This document shows positions 34,319 to 43,497 of a stretch of 64,000 nucleotides of DNA, in pieces (position 1 is the stretch's first letter; every line of letters starts with the position of its first letter). The stretch lies in the NCBI GenBank assembly GCA_002011085.2, contig MTMB02000001.1, positions 1,430,446 to 1,494,445 on the forward strand, given 5' to 3'. The stretch is from Candidatus Geothermarchaeum rappei. Lineage in GTDB: Archaea; Thermoproteota; Nitrososphaeria; Geothermarchaeales; JDFR-13. Under the pieces are notes generated by a model that saw only the letters and a list, made by a program, of their open reading frames with translations, was not told the origin of the DNA and searched no databases. A program made the position numbers and the translations under genes.

Positions 34319-35755
34319 TTGATTAGTAGAGTTGAGATGCAGGAGGTTGTTAGGAGATATAAGGAGCCCGTGACCCTAATTCTAGGCTCGCATTCAGCAT
34401 TAGACGCCAGGGGAGGAGCAAGGAACTATGGATTGAGATCTATCCTATATACCACGTATGCCAGAGCACCCATTTATCTTCAGAATATCGTTGGTGGAGA
34501 GCCAAATATGGAAGTGAGGGATCTACCAGGGGTAGCTAGAAGGGATGTTAAGGTTGCCTTTGACCCGAAGGATATTAAAAAAGAGGGGGATTGGAGACTC
34601 GCTATCTTGATATTAGACACTTATGACGAGATACTGAATTACGTCGATGAACTTCTGGAGCTTGAGGCAATCCAGATACCTAATAGAGCTTTTTCAGTCT
34701 ATGTATGCGGAGACCCTACATGTAGAAAGGTGGAGGATGATTTTCCAGTTCCAATCTTGGGATCAAGGCATCTGCTGAAGATAGAGAATAGGGGAGAGAT
34801 TGAGAAAGATTATTATTGGTATGCGGAGAAGGCGGGGATCCCGGTTCCCAAGAAATACGAGTACACGATATATGAAAAGGGAATTAGATTCAGAGAATAT
34901 ATAGATGAGCCGATGATACTGAAAGCAGAGCATGCAAGTAGGTACTTTGAAAGAGCCTTTATTTTTGCATCAGACTCTAGCGACTTAGAGGAGAAGGTTG
35001 AGAAAGAAGTAGAGACGGGAACTCTAGATAGAGAATCTCTTGAGAATGCTAGAGTGGAGCAGATAGTGTTGGGGCCACATGCGAACTTTAATTTCTTCTT
35101 TTCACCTCTGAATGCAATGGAGGAATGGGGAGACGTTGATGATGCATTGGCGAGGATATATAACGTTTCAATTGAAAAGGCGCGTTATATGCTAGCGAAC
35201 GAGTTAATGTCTATCGATGAGAGGAGAGAAACCGTCTTAGACGGGTTGAAGAGACTCCCTGTCGAGGTTCAGAGAAAGATAGAGGAGCGTATGAACCCGT
35301 CTTTCGAAGTGACTTTCCACGCCCTGATCAGTATAAGAGAGTCGTTGATTAAGGATGTATTAAAGGTAGCTAACCAGTTCTTACTAGCCCTCGCAGAGCA
35401 TGAACCCCCGGGTATAATAGGTGCTTGGTGCCTCCAGACACTAGTCACTTGGGAAAGGCCATCGAAATATAATTATACTCCGACAATTAAGATGGATGTT
35501 ACATTAGGAACTGAACCTAAGAAGCCAGAGGATTATGGGTTATATGATGTCCCTGAAGATGAAGAGCCTTACATACATATACCAGTTACTCAGGATGTTG
35601 CCCTTCGACACGGAGGAGGAACAAATGTTCACATGGGTATTGGAGGACAGTATTCAAATGTGAAATATAACAGGATAATGAGTATGGGCGACCGCATAGC
35701 TCTAGAGATTAAGAGGGCTATGGAGAGAGGCATGCTACATCTCCTAGTAACCTAG
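34319..35755 (+). CDS. PurP-like ATP-grasp ligase
   Basis: 478 aa related to PurP, the formate-dependent AICAR formyltransferase of archaea. Landmarks: GSHSALDARGGARNYGL near the N-terminus, then GPHANFNFFFSPL, IIGAWCLQTLVTWERPS and DVALRHGGGTNVHMGIGG at the C-terminus. It is over 100 residues longer than PurP proper, and no other de novo purine gene is in the window, so the substrate may differ. TTG 34319 lies 6 nt behind GAGGTG and is preferred to GTG 34310. It follows the PRTase by 26 bp. Confidence 0.75.
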   Translation: MISRVEMQEVVRRYKEPVTLILGSHSALDARGGARNYGLRSILYTTYARAPIYLQNIVGGEPNMEVRDLPGVARRDVKVAFDPKDIKKEGDWRLAILILDTYDEILNYVDELLELEAIQIPNRAFSVYVCGDPTCRKVEDDFPVPILGSRHLLKIENRGEIEKDYYWYAEKAGIPVPKKYEYTIYEKGIRFREYIDEPMILKAEHASRYFERAFIFASDSSDLEEKVEKEVETGTLDRESLENARVEQIVLGPHANFNFFFSPLNAMEEWGDVDDALARIYNVSIEKARYMLANELMSIDERRETVLDGLKRLPVEVQRKIEERMNPSFEVTFHALISIRESLIKDVLKVANQFLLALAEHEPPGIIGAWCLQTLVTWERPSKYNYTPTIKMDVTLGTEPKKPEDYGLYDVPEDEEPYIHIPVTQDVALRHGGGTNVHMGIGGQYSNVKYNRIMSMGDRIALEIKRAMERGMLHLLVT

Positions 35756-35853
35756 TCACATGACTATTGAGAGGGTTTAAATTATCCCTCTCACAATCTC
35801 TTTTTCATTGGGCATCATCCTAATTAGCTCCTAATATCGTAAGGTGATCCACT

Positions 35854-37131
35854 ATGGATAGTTTTAAAGTGCTAATCATGGGCGCAGGCCTACAGGGAGC
35901 CGCAACCGCATCAATACTGTCTAGAGACAACGACGTCTCAGAAATAATTCTTGGAGACATAAATCGTGAGTTAGCTACTAAGGTAAGTAATAAAATAGGT
36001 GTTGGAAATATTACACCAGTAAAGCTAGACGCTTCAAAAAAAGATGAGATCATAGAATATGCTAAGAAAGCCGAAGTAATAGTCAATATGACTCTACCCA
36101 GGTTTAATTTAACGATTATGAGGGCGGCACTAGACGCTGGAGCCCATTACGTTGATGCTGCCAGCGGCCCAGACCATGAACTGCATCCTATAGACTATCT
36201 AGTAAAACAGCAACTTGGTCTAGATGAAGAATACAAGAGGAGAGAGGTGACTGCATTAATATCCACAGGATTTACACCCGGGCTTTCAAATGTTATTGCT
36301 CGTTATGTCTGTGACATGCTTAAAGAAGTCGATTCGATACGTTTTAGAATCGGGGGAGTCTCCATTGGATATGACACCCCAGATATCCTTAGGCCGATTG
36401 ATAGATACATGGAGATACTGTCCCCAACCTGGTCACCAGAAGTATCATTCCTGTATAGGGCTACGGAACCCGTGGTCTATAAAGATGGAAGATATGTTAG
36501 GTATCCACCGTTTGCAGAGTTAGAGGAATACAAGTTTCCACAGCCAGTGGGAAAATGTCTAAACGTACTGGTTGATCATGAAGAGCCCGTTACCATACCC
36601 ATATACATAGGAAAAGACGTCAAATACGTAGATTACAAGAATCCCCCAGATATATTTGCATATGGTTTAATTAAACTTGGATTCGCTGAAGACAAGCCCA
36701 TAAAAATCGGCGATAAAAAAATAATTCCTAGAGACGTATTATTAAGACTTCTCAAACCACCTGTAAATCATTTTCTAGAAGAAAATTTGGAGAAACTCAG
36801 TGACCCAGACTATCCCGTCCACTGCGAAGCCATGGTTATCGAGGTAGAGGGAAGAGACGAGAAAGGACCTGTAAAACATAAAGCGATTTATAAGACCTAT
36901 ATCCCGCCGGAGACTCCGAAAGAGAGGGAAGAGCTGTATGAAAAACTGGGAACTACATTGATACCAGTTGCATTACCATCGGCAATAGGAGCGAAGATAA
37001 TCATTAAAGAACCCATCCCCGGAGTAATTGCCCCCGAAGCCCTAGACCCAAACGAGTTTTTCAGATACATGCATGAAAAAGGAAATCCTGTGAACCTAGA
37101 GATACATACATTCCGAGAGGAAACGTTATAG
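35854..37131 (+). CDS. Saccharopine dehydrogenase family NAD(P) oxidoreductase
   Basis: 425 aa. N-terminal Rossmann motif LIMGAGLQGAATASILSRD, an Asp after strand two (ILGDIN), and the family stretch VNMTLPRFNLTIMRAALDAG followed by YVDAAS. The saccharopine dehydrogenase/reductase family covers lysine metabolism and several related reductases; which one applies here is not clear. AAGGTGATC precedes the ATG. Single gene with its own short leader; tRNA-Gly lies just downstream on the other strand. Confidence 0.78.
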   Translation: MDSFKVLIMGAGLQGAATASILSRDNDVSEIILGDINRELATKVSNKIGVGNITPVKLDASKKDEIIEYAKKAEVIVNMTLPRFNLTIMRAALDAGAHYVDAASGPDHELHPIDYLVKQQLGLDEEYKRREVTALISTGFTPGLSNVIARYVCDMLKEVDSIRFRIGGVSIGYDTPDILRPIDRYMEILSPTWSPEVSFLYRATEPVVYKDGRYVRYPPFAELEEYKFPQPVGKCLNVLVDHEEPVTIPIYIGKDVKYVDYKNPPDIFAYGLIKLGFAEDKPIKIGDKKIIPRDVLLRLLKPPVNHFLEENLEKLSDPDYPVHCEAMVIEVEGRDEKGPVKHKAIYKTYIPPETPKEREELYEKLGTTLIPVALPSAIGAKIIIKEPIPGVIAPEALDPNEFFRYMHEKGNPVNLEIHTFREETL

Positions 37132-37136
37132 AGAAT

Positions 37137-37244
37137 TGGTGCGGCCGCCGGGATTTGAACCCGGGATCCCCAGCGCTCCGCGCCAGGGGCATGGCAGGCT
37201 GGTCAAAGCCCATCAAGTGTGCTTCCAGGCTACACCACGGCCGC
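37137..37244 (-). tRNA. tRNA-Gly(GCC) with two introns and encoded CCA
   Basis: Read on the minus strand: acceptor GCGGCCG pairs with CGGCCGC, T-arm CCGGG-UUCAAAU-CCCGG, anticodon stem CCAGC/GCUGG. The loop begins CUGCCA, giving anticodon GCC. A 16-nt intron (plus coordinates about 37176-37191) follows position 37, the canonical site. Between the D-stem (GUGU/GCAC) and the anticodon stem there are 15 extra nt (about 37203-37217), best explained as a second, non-canonical intron near position 26. Removing both gives a normal 74-nt body. CCA is encoded (37137-37139). Confidence 0.85.
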
Positions 37245-37331
37245 GTCTAATTAGATTATTTTAAATGATGGTAGTATTAAAATTTTGTCCTATCATAATC
37301 CCTACGTATTATATGGAGTGTGACGCTGGGT

Positions 37332-38918
37332 TTACCTGGATGGTTTTATGAGTTTTCCAGGTTTCGCTCCTCTATGTTGTCCGTCTTCAACTACTAGTTT
37401 ACCATTTACAATGACGTGTTTAATTCCCTGTGGATACTGATGGGGATCCTCATATGTGGCTTTATCCTCTACAGTATACATGTTGAAAACCGTGATATCC
37501 GCTTTCATACCTGGCCTTATCAACCCCCGGTCCCATATCCCAAGTTTCCTAGCTGGGAGACTAGTCATCTTTCGGATCGCTTCAGATAAACTGAGAAGCT
37601 TCTTCTTTCTTACGAATAGACTTAATACTCTTGGAAAAGCCCCATAGTTACGTGGATGAGGCTTGCCTATACCAAACTGCTTCACCGATCCATCGCTTCC
37701 GATAGCTACGTATGGATTGGATATTACTAGGTCTACATCCTCCTGAGACATTCCATGTACGATCATGCTTGTACTCAATTCATCATCGAGAAGTATTTTT
37801 ATCGCCGTTGACATTGGATCCATATTCCATTCAGAAGCAATCTCATTGAGTCTCCTACCTTCAAGCTCTTTATGCGAAGCAGAAGTAGAGATAGTGATTT
37901 CATTCCACTCAATCCATCTACCGGGAACTAGTCCACTGGTTTCCAGCTCTTTCCTTATCTCTTTTAATATCTTGGGATCCTCCAGTCTATTTATTATACT
38001 GTTTTTGTCCCCTTCCCTGATCCATGCGGGGAATATGCTGAGTAATGATGTTGATGAAGCAGTATATGGATATGCATCTGCAGATATGTCATAGCCCTTC
38101 TCTGCATATTCCCTTATCAAGGCCAGAGCGGTCTTGACGCGTCCCCAATTCGGTTTCCCAGCCGCCTTTAAATGCGAGATCTCTACAGATACACCTGATT
38201 CTAAACCGATTCGGATAGCCTCTAAAACCGAATCTATTAGGCCGGTGCCCTCGTTTCTAATATGAGAAGTATATAACCCATGATATTTCCCTACTATTTT
38301 CGCAAGTTCAATTATCTCTTCAGTAGACGAATATGCACCGGGTACATACATTAATCCAGTGCTCATTCCAAACGCCCCACTAGCCAAGGCTTCATCGACT
38401 AGGCGCTTCATCTCATCAAGCTCCTCCTCAGAAGGACTACGATCCTCGAAACCCATTACAGCAGCCCTTATGGCTCCATGGCCAACTAAAGTAGCTATGT
38501 TTATGCTTTTCCTTAAGCGAGATAGAGAATCAAGATACTCACTAAAAGAAGACCATCTTAAAATAGATCTACCGAGAACCCGCCTCGCGGCATCCTCTAT
38601 ATATCCCCTATTTTTATCGGTAACGGGAGCGGGTGAAGACCCACAGTTACCGACTACAATCGTGGTGACACCCTGGCGAATATAATTATCTGCTGTGGGG
38701 ACAGAGAATATAGATAAATCACTATGATTGTGTATATCGATAAAACCTGGTGCAACTGCATAACCAGTTAAATCAAAGCTTTCCTCAGCCTCGGCCTTAT
38801 CAATAGACCCGATCTTAGCTATTCTGTCTCTAGATATGGCGATATCCGCCTTAAAAGGAGGAGAGCCGGAGCCGTCGAAAACAAGGCCATTCAAGAGAAC
38901 AAGGTCATATCGACTCAT
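37332..38918 (-). CDS. N-acyl-D-amino-acid deacylase (D-aminoacylase family amidohydrolase)
   Basis: 528 aa amidohydrolase that removes acyl groups from N-acyl-D-amino acids. Metal-binding PGFIDIHNHSD near residue 60, TIVVGNCGSSPAP, GAFGMSTGLMYVPG, TSHIRNEG, EISHLKAAG and the late IAIGSDGS-like AIGSDGSVKQ fit the family. ATG 38918 (MSRYDLVLLNGLVFDG) is preferred to ATG 38948: a TATA-like element near 38950 would make the message nearly leaderless at 38918. Possible roles are recycling of D-residues or peptides. Confidence 0.88.
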   Translation of the reverse strand: MSRYDLVLLNGLVFDGSGSPPFKADIAISRDRIAKIGSIDKAEAEESFDLTGYAVAPGFIDIHNHSDLSIFSVPTADNYIRQGVTTIVVGNCGSSPAPVTDKNRGYIEDAARRVLGRSILRWSSFSEYLDSLSRLRKSINIATLVGHGAIRAAVMGFEDRSPSEEELDEMKRLVDEALASGAFGMSTGLMYVPGAYSSTEEIIELAKIVGKYHGLYTSHIRNEGTGLIDSVLEAIRIGLESGVSVEISHLKAAGKPNWGRVKTALALIREYAEKGYDISADAYPYTASSTSLLSIFPAWIREGDKNSIINRLEDPKILKEIRKELETSGLVPGRWIEWNEITISTSASHKELEGRRLNEIASEWNMDPMSTAIKILLDDELSTSMIVHGMSQEDVDLVISNPYVAIGSDGSVKQFGIGKPHPRNYGAFPRVLSLFVRKKKLLSLSEAIRKMTSLPARKLGIWDRGLIRPGMKADITVFNMYTVEDKATYEDPHQYPQGIKHVIVNGKLVVEDGQHRGAKPGKLIKPSR

Positions 38919-39372
38919 AAAACAAATAATTAGTAAAGAGTTATCCATAAAAATTTCTTGAAAACCACTCGGGTTAGAAACCCTATAATTACTTTAAAAC
39001 ATTATGAAAAAAAGAGACGTTATGATTCCTTAGAGATATCGGGATTTGGAAAAGCAGACCTTTTTCTAGGAGCGAAAGGTTATGCTCATATATCAGCATC
39101 CATTTACAACAGACAAAGTTTATGGCACAGATCTATTAGCCAATAATGATGATATAATTTTACTGGGAGTTAAATTTTGAAACCAATGGAAATTTTTATT
39201 TAGTAGCTATATAATATCAATAGATGAAATACTAACTGGAGAGGTTATGTAGATAAGGTAAAATAGTGTATATGCGATTTAAGAGGCAATAGAAAGATAA
39301 ATATGCGGAAAGAAAAGAGGGAAAGGGCATTGGCGGAAAACTATTTTACCTCTTTTAAATATATAGAAATGG
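38919..39372. other. Intergenic stretch, no gene supported
   Basis: Contains the deacylase promoter at its left end (TTTTTATGGATAA on the minus strand) and the region downstream of tRNA-Asp at its right end. A 62-codon frame at 38958-39146 opens with TTG, has no ribosome-binding site and no protein family signal. I see no RNA gene in it. Confidence 0.5.
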
Positions 39373-39464
39373 CGGCGTGGCCGGGATTTGAACCCGGGAT
39401 CACCGGCTCTCTATGCGACATGCTCGACAGGCCGGTATGCTGGACCTGGCTACACCACCACGCC
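39373..39464 (-). tRNA. tRNA-Asp(GUC) with a 16-nt intron
   Basis: Read on the minus strand: acceptor GGCGUGG/CCACGCC, discriminator G, T-arm CCGGG-UUCAAAU-CCCGG, anticodon stem CCGGC/GCCGG. The loop CUGUCG-A gives anticodon GUC. A 16-nt intron (plus coordinates about 39409-39424) sits at the canonical 37/38 site, leaving a 76-nt body. CCA is not encoded. The D-stem uses two G-U pairs (GUGU/GCAU). Confidence 0.9.
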
Positions 39465-39626
39465 ACATCCTACCTAAAATAGATAGCGATACTATGTCGC
39501 CAATGGATTCTATCAATATATTATTTTCAATAAAGGCATGTTTTTAAACTTTTATCTATAATGCGGGGTGTTTAAAAATAGGGGCTTATATTTCTATCAT
39601 GATTAATAGGAGTTGGTCTAATAAAG

Positions 39627-40804
39627 CTAGGAGAAGGTATTTTGTATTTGTTTTATAGCTTGTTTTTCGTTTGTGATTATTTTGTTTACTAGGTTTGTAT
39701 TTTGTTTTCTGCGGCGCGGTCCATCTACTATTATTGCCGGGCCCCATGGGGTGTTTTGTACTGGTAGGACTCTGTGTATCCAGTTTATGTCTTCCTCTTT
39801 GAGGACGGGTATTTGGTAGACGAATGAATTGGTATTTTTGACTTTTTCTCTAAAGGTTTGTCGGCTGGTCTCTAGGCTCCATCGCTTATCCCAATATGCC
39901 TGTTTAAGTTCAGACGCTGATTTACTTGTCTCTTTATAGACCTCTGCTGTATTCAGAAGATCCTTGTATTTAGGGTATTTTTCTGCTATATACCGTAGGA
40001 ATTTGGCTGCGTTCATCCGATCGTGTGCTAGTTGGCCGCATTGGGCATCCATTCGCCATATCACTCCCCAGTTTAAGGGCTCTGTCTCCGCTACTTCCTT
40101 CTTCATATTTTCCAGTGCCCTCAGGCCTTGGGGAACGCGTCTGTCTCTCAATAAAGGAATACTGTATTCCTGTGCCCCAGGATGACTAGAATATGGAAGA
40201 GGGATCCATTATGCGGCTTTATAGCTCGGTTTAAAGTTTGTTTAATAACCTTGTTTTCATCAGGCGGGTTTTCTATTTCCTTAATTATAAATATAGGATT
40301 GTCCGCCCAGATTATCGGGCCGGGAACCGGCCCATTCCATTTATTTGGGATTTGTTGAGCAACATACTCATGACCCTTTTCCAGGTCTTCCTTCCCTACC
40401 TGGAGAAGAAGATTTTCATTTTCATCTATTCCCGTGATTATAGTCATTCCATGGTAAGACTCGGCTAAATAAGGTGCAAGGACAGGCATACCTTGTTTAA
40501 GAGAGTTTCTAACCAGTTTTTTAACTTCTTTCATAGACTTATTAACTATCCACCGGCCCTCTATCCCAACAGCTGCACAGGCTATTCCAAATATGTCTAG
40601 GGGGACGCGGTCACGCATTGGCTCAAAAACATCGCCGCGATCATAAACGAATTTGAAGGTTTCTCCATATACTGAGGAAAGCCACCAGTTTGGATAAGGC
40701 TTATCTAATGCTTTCAAGACAGCTTCTAATGCTAGGATTGCCATGTCCCCCGCATCATAATTAAGCTTAAATGCAGGGACATTGGGCACTATGTATCTTG
40801 ACAA
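39627..40804 (-). pseudogene. Frame-broken gene for a BtrH/papain-like-fold protein
   Basis: Two consecutive minus-strand frames look like one protein of about 390 aa. The first (40804 to about 40200) ends in a non-protein-like tail, RNTVFLY. The second frame, read upstream of its TTG, gives SSHPGAQEYSIPLLRDRR, which continues the protein in the -1 frame. The junction is near 40195-40205 at a CCC run (minus strand); one added C would restore the frame. The N-terminal part (DAGDMAILALEAVLKAL, later YHGMTIITGIDENENLLLQVG) resembles C39-like/BtrH N-terminal folds without the catalytic Cys. Real decay or a base missing from the assembly are both possible. Confidence 0.6.
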
Positions 40805-40913
40805 GGTTTCTATCCCTAAAAACTAGTTTAATATAGAAGTATAAAAATGTCCTTAGAAGAATCAACTTGAATACGTTTCTCTTATAGAGAGTAAAAATAT
40901 AATTTATTTAGAT

Positions 40914-41183
40914 TTAAATTCTTCCTATTTTGTTTAGAATCTCGATTGCTGGTAAGAGAATACCTACTATTCCCAGCATAATTATTATTGGTGTGAAGAC
41001 ATATTTGTAGAAGATCATTATTTTATCATTTATGCCCTGGTTTTCTGCTGTGTTAATAGCTTCTTTATTCACTGTTTGCACCTGATCTGATACCATGCTT
41101 GCTGTTATGTATATCGTGGGAACTATAGAGATTGATATTAATATTAACAATATGATAAGGAGACTTAATTTACCCTTGTTCAT
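40914..41183 (-). CDS. Small membrane protein, unknown
   Basis: 89 aa with two hydrophobic segments: LSLLIILLILISISIVPTIY near the N-terminus and FTPIIIMLGIVGILLPAIEI near the C-terminus, joined by a polar loop rich in Asn, Glu and Gln. The first could be an uncleaved signal anchor. GGGGAGGATG lies just upstream of ATG 41183, a strong ribosome-binding site, which supports a real gene. It follows the frame-broken gene region on the same strand but 110 bp away in the upstream direction. Confidence 0.6.
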   Translation of the reverse strand: MNKGKLSLLIILLILISISIVPTIYITASMVSDQVQTVNKEAINTAENQGINDKIMIFYKYVFTPIIIMLGIVGILLPAIEILNKIGRI

Positions 41184-41539
41184 CGAGCATCCTCCCCCCG
41201 CACAACCTGTATAAATTTGATTGATATTTGTAATATATATAGTATATTTACAAAATCATGGAAAAATTAGAGGGTTTTCCTTGCCAGCTTAATGTCGCCG
41301 CTTCGATTAAGTGTGGAGAGGGGGGGCCGGCTTATTTTGATTTAAAAATACTAAGATTTTTTGGATAATAGATTATTTATTATAATTATAGAGATACATT
41401 ACGATGATGTTTTGATGAGATTAAAAACGGGTTCTTGGTTATTAACGCTTGAGAATACTGTGTTTCGCATCATGTGTTTAAAGAAGACGTTGTTGCTTTT
41501 TTCGTATATTCCTCTTGAAAATGGAGTTGGGTGATTTGA
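41184..41539. other. Intergenic stretch with one hairpin, no gene seen
   Basis: Holds the divergent promoters of the small membrane protein and the ACT-V4R gene. A small imperfect palindrome, CTTAA...TCG/CGA...TTAAG, lies near 41288-41310 before a G7 run and GGCCGGC. No open frame with a start site is supported. Confidence 0.45.
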
Positions 41540-42299
41540 ATGACCCTGATTTTTAGAAGAGGGAAGAATCTATATGGATTTGAGATTGACTTGAATAATG
41601 TACCTGGTGCTTTAGCCGCAGTTACATCTGTTGCACATAGTCATCGACTGAATATATCCTATATAGAGATATTATCCTATACTGAAGAGACTTATTCACT
41701 TTTCATGGTGCTGGATTTTTCTGATGTAGAGATGGATCCATCTCAGGTGCAGAGAGATCAAGAGAAAAAAGAAGTATGTCAGAGACGTTACTATATCACC
41801 TGCATATAAGGATGTGATATTCCCATCCAAGTTCTCTCCATTATATGTTGGGCCTAGTAGAGCGGTTATTCTTGGAGAAGCTACGCTGCATGGGTTAATA
41901 GAACAGATAAAAAGTAACCTGGGTGAAAAGGCAGGGCAATCATTTTTATATCAGCTGGGAATAGGTATTGGACAATGGGTATATAAGAAATATAGTTCGT
42001 TGACAACTGATGATATCAATGACAATATTAAACTATTAGCGGCGTTCTGTAAGGGAGTTAGATGGGGAGAAGTCATTGACTACTTTATTGAAGAAGATAA
42101 AATTACGATAAGAATAAGAGATCTCTGGGAGTGTGATATCCAAAAGGATATAGTCAATGAACCTGCGAGTCATCTTGTACGAGGAATAATTGCGGGTTAT
42201 GCTATGAAACTCTTTAACCATGAAGTAATTGTCAATGAGACCATGTGCATGGCCATTGGCGACCCTTATTGTGAGTTCGAAGTGAATATCATCAAATAG
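41540..42299 (+). pseudogene. ACT-V4R protein gene split by a frameshift
   Basis: The first frame (ATG 41540, after GGGTGATTT) encodes an ACT domain (LYGFEIDLNNVPGALAAVTS). It runs into a short unrelated tail and stops at 41809. The second frame, read upstream of its apparent GTG 41814, gives IKRKKYVRDVTISPAYKDV and then a V4R (4-vinyl reductase) domain ending CMAIGDPYCEFEV. Together they make one ACT-V4R protein of about 253 aa. The switch lies at 41750-41762 in a (GA)n run; two extra bases (AG) would restore the frame. V4R domains bind small hydrophobic molecules. Either a slippage mutation or an assembly error. Confidence 0.65.
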
Positions 42300-42467
42300 G
42301 GAATATCCAGTTATTTTAAGCAATGAGAAGATGATTAGCTATGTATATAATTTAACTTGGTTTAAAAAAATATGGTTTTTATATGCTTTTTGTATTGAAC
42401 AGTATTAACGTAGTGGCGTGTAGATATATATAATGAAAATTCTTTGTAAAGGAAATCACTCTTTATT

Positions 42468-43496
42468 ATGAGGCTCCCAGACATTGGAAAGATAGATAGA
42501 GATGTGTTTGATAGTTTAATATATCCACACTTAGGTAAAAGAAGGAGAACAGTTGTAATTGGTCCTGAACACGGTGTTGATGCAGGTGCCTTTGAGGTTG
42601 ATGATAAGGTAATTGTCATAGCAGAGGACCCTACTTTCGGCATGCCCAGTTTAATGCCCTATTTCGGATGGTCCATAGTCCATATATGTGCCAGTGATGT
42701 GGCGGTCTTAGGTATACCCCCGATGTATATGACGATATCCCTACTACTTCCACTTGGAACTAAATATGAAGAGTTGAGAGAGATATGGATGCAGATACAC
42801 AACGAATGTGAGAAACTTGGGATAAGCATTGTAGGAGGGCATACAGGAATATATCCAGGTATAGCGTATCCTCTAAACGGCGGATGTACCGTTATAGGAA
42901 TAGGAAGAAAGGATGATCTAAGACCTGCATCAAATGCACAACCAGGGGATAAGATAATAGTAACTAAGGGTGCAGCTATAGAGGCAGCCGCAATTCTAGC
43001 AATACAAGCTGAGAAAGAGTTGGAGAAGGTTCTGGGGAGAGACATTGTACAAAAAGCTAAGAATATGATATATGAAATGAGTGTTGTCGAAGATGCATTG
43101 ACAGCCGCCAAGTATTCGCATGCAATGCACGACGCGACAGAGGGAGGATTGCTTAATGGAATATATGAAATGGCCAGGGCTTCAGGTTTAGGGGTTGTGG
43201 TATACGAGAAAGACATTATAATACGTCCTGAGGTGGAGGCTATAACAAGGTATTTCAATATAGATCCTTTGATTTCTATAAGTGAAGGAACATTAGTTAT
43301 AGCAGCTCCCGAGGAGAATGTTCAAATGCTCTTAAATGCATTAAAGAAGAAGGGGATAGATGCAACTGTCGTTGGAGAGTTTACAGAAGAAAAGAGATAT
43401 AGGCTTATAAAAAGAGATGGAGAAGAGGAAACTCTATGTCCAGTGAGATTCGATCCATTCTGGGAGGCTTATTTCAGTACATTAAAGGGTGAATAA
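42468..43496 (+). CDS. AIR synthase/HypE/ThiL superfamily ATP-binding protein
   Basis: 342 aa. PurM-like N-domain (HICASDVAVLGIPPMYMTI), VGGHTGIYPG in the nucleotide-binding region, and the C-domain with HDATEGGLLNGIYEMA, SISEGTLVIAAP. These are superfamily features shared by HypE, SelD, ThiL and PurM. It is closest by eye to the HypE-like archaeal group, yet no hydrogenase maturation genes are near. The stop overlaps the region just before a ThiN gene, so a thiamine-pathway role (ThiL-like kinase) should be considered. TATA-like ATATATATAATG lies near 42422-42433. Confidence 0.75.
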   Translation: MRLPDIGKIDRDVFDSLIYPHLGKRRRTVVIGPEHGVDAGAFEVDDKVIVIAEDPTFGMPSLMPYFGWSIVHICASDVAVLGIPPMYMTISLLLPLGTKYEELREIWMQIHNECEKLGISIVGGHTGIYPGIAYPLNGGCTVIGIGRKDDLRPASNAQPGDKIIVTKGAAIEAAAILAIQAEKELEKVLGRDIVQKAKNMIYEMSVVEDALTAAKYSHAMHDATEGGLLNGIYEMARASGLGVVVYEKDIIIRPEVEAITRYFNIDPLISISEGTLVIAAPEENVQMLLNALKKKGIDATVVGEFTEEKRYRLIKRDGEEETLCPVRFDPFWEAYFSTLKGE

Positions 43497-43497
43497 G

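Noticed and set aside
38958-39146. 62-codon frame opening with TTG
   Set aside because: No ribosome-binding site, overlaps the deacylase promoter region, and the translation has no family-like pattern.
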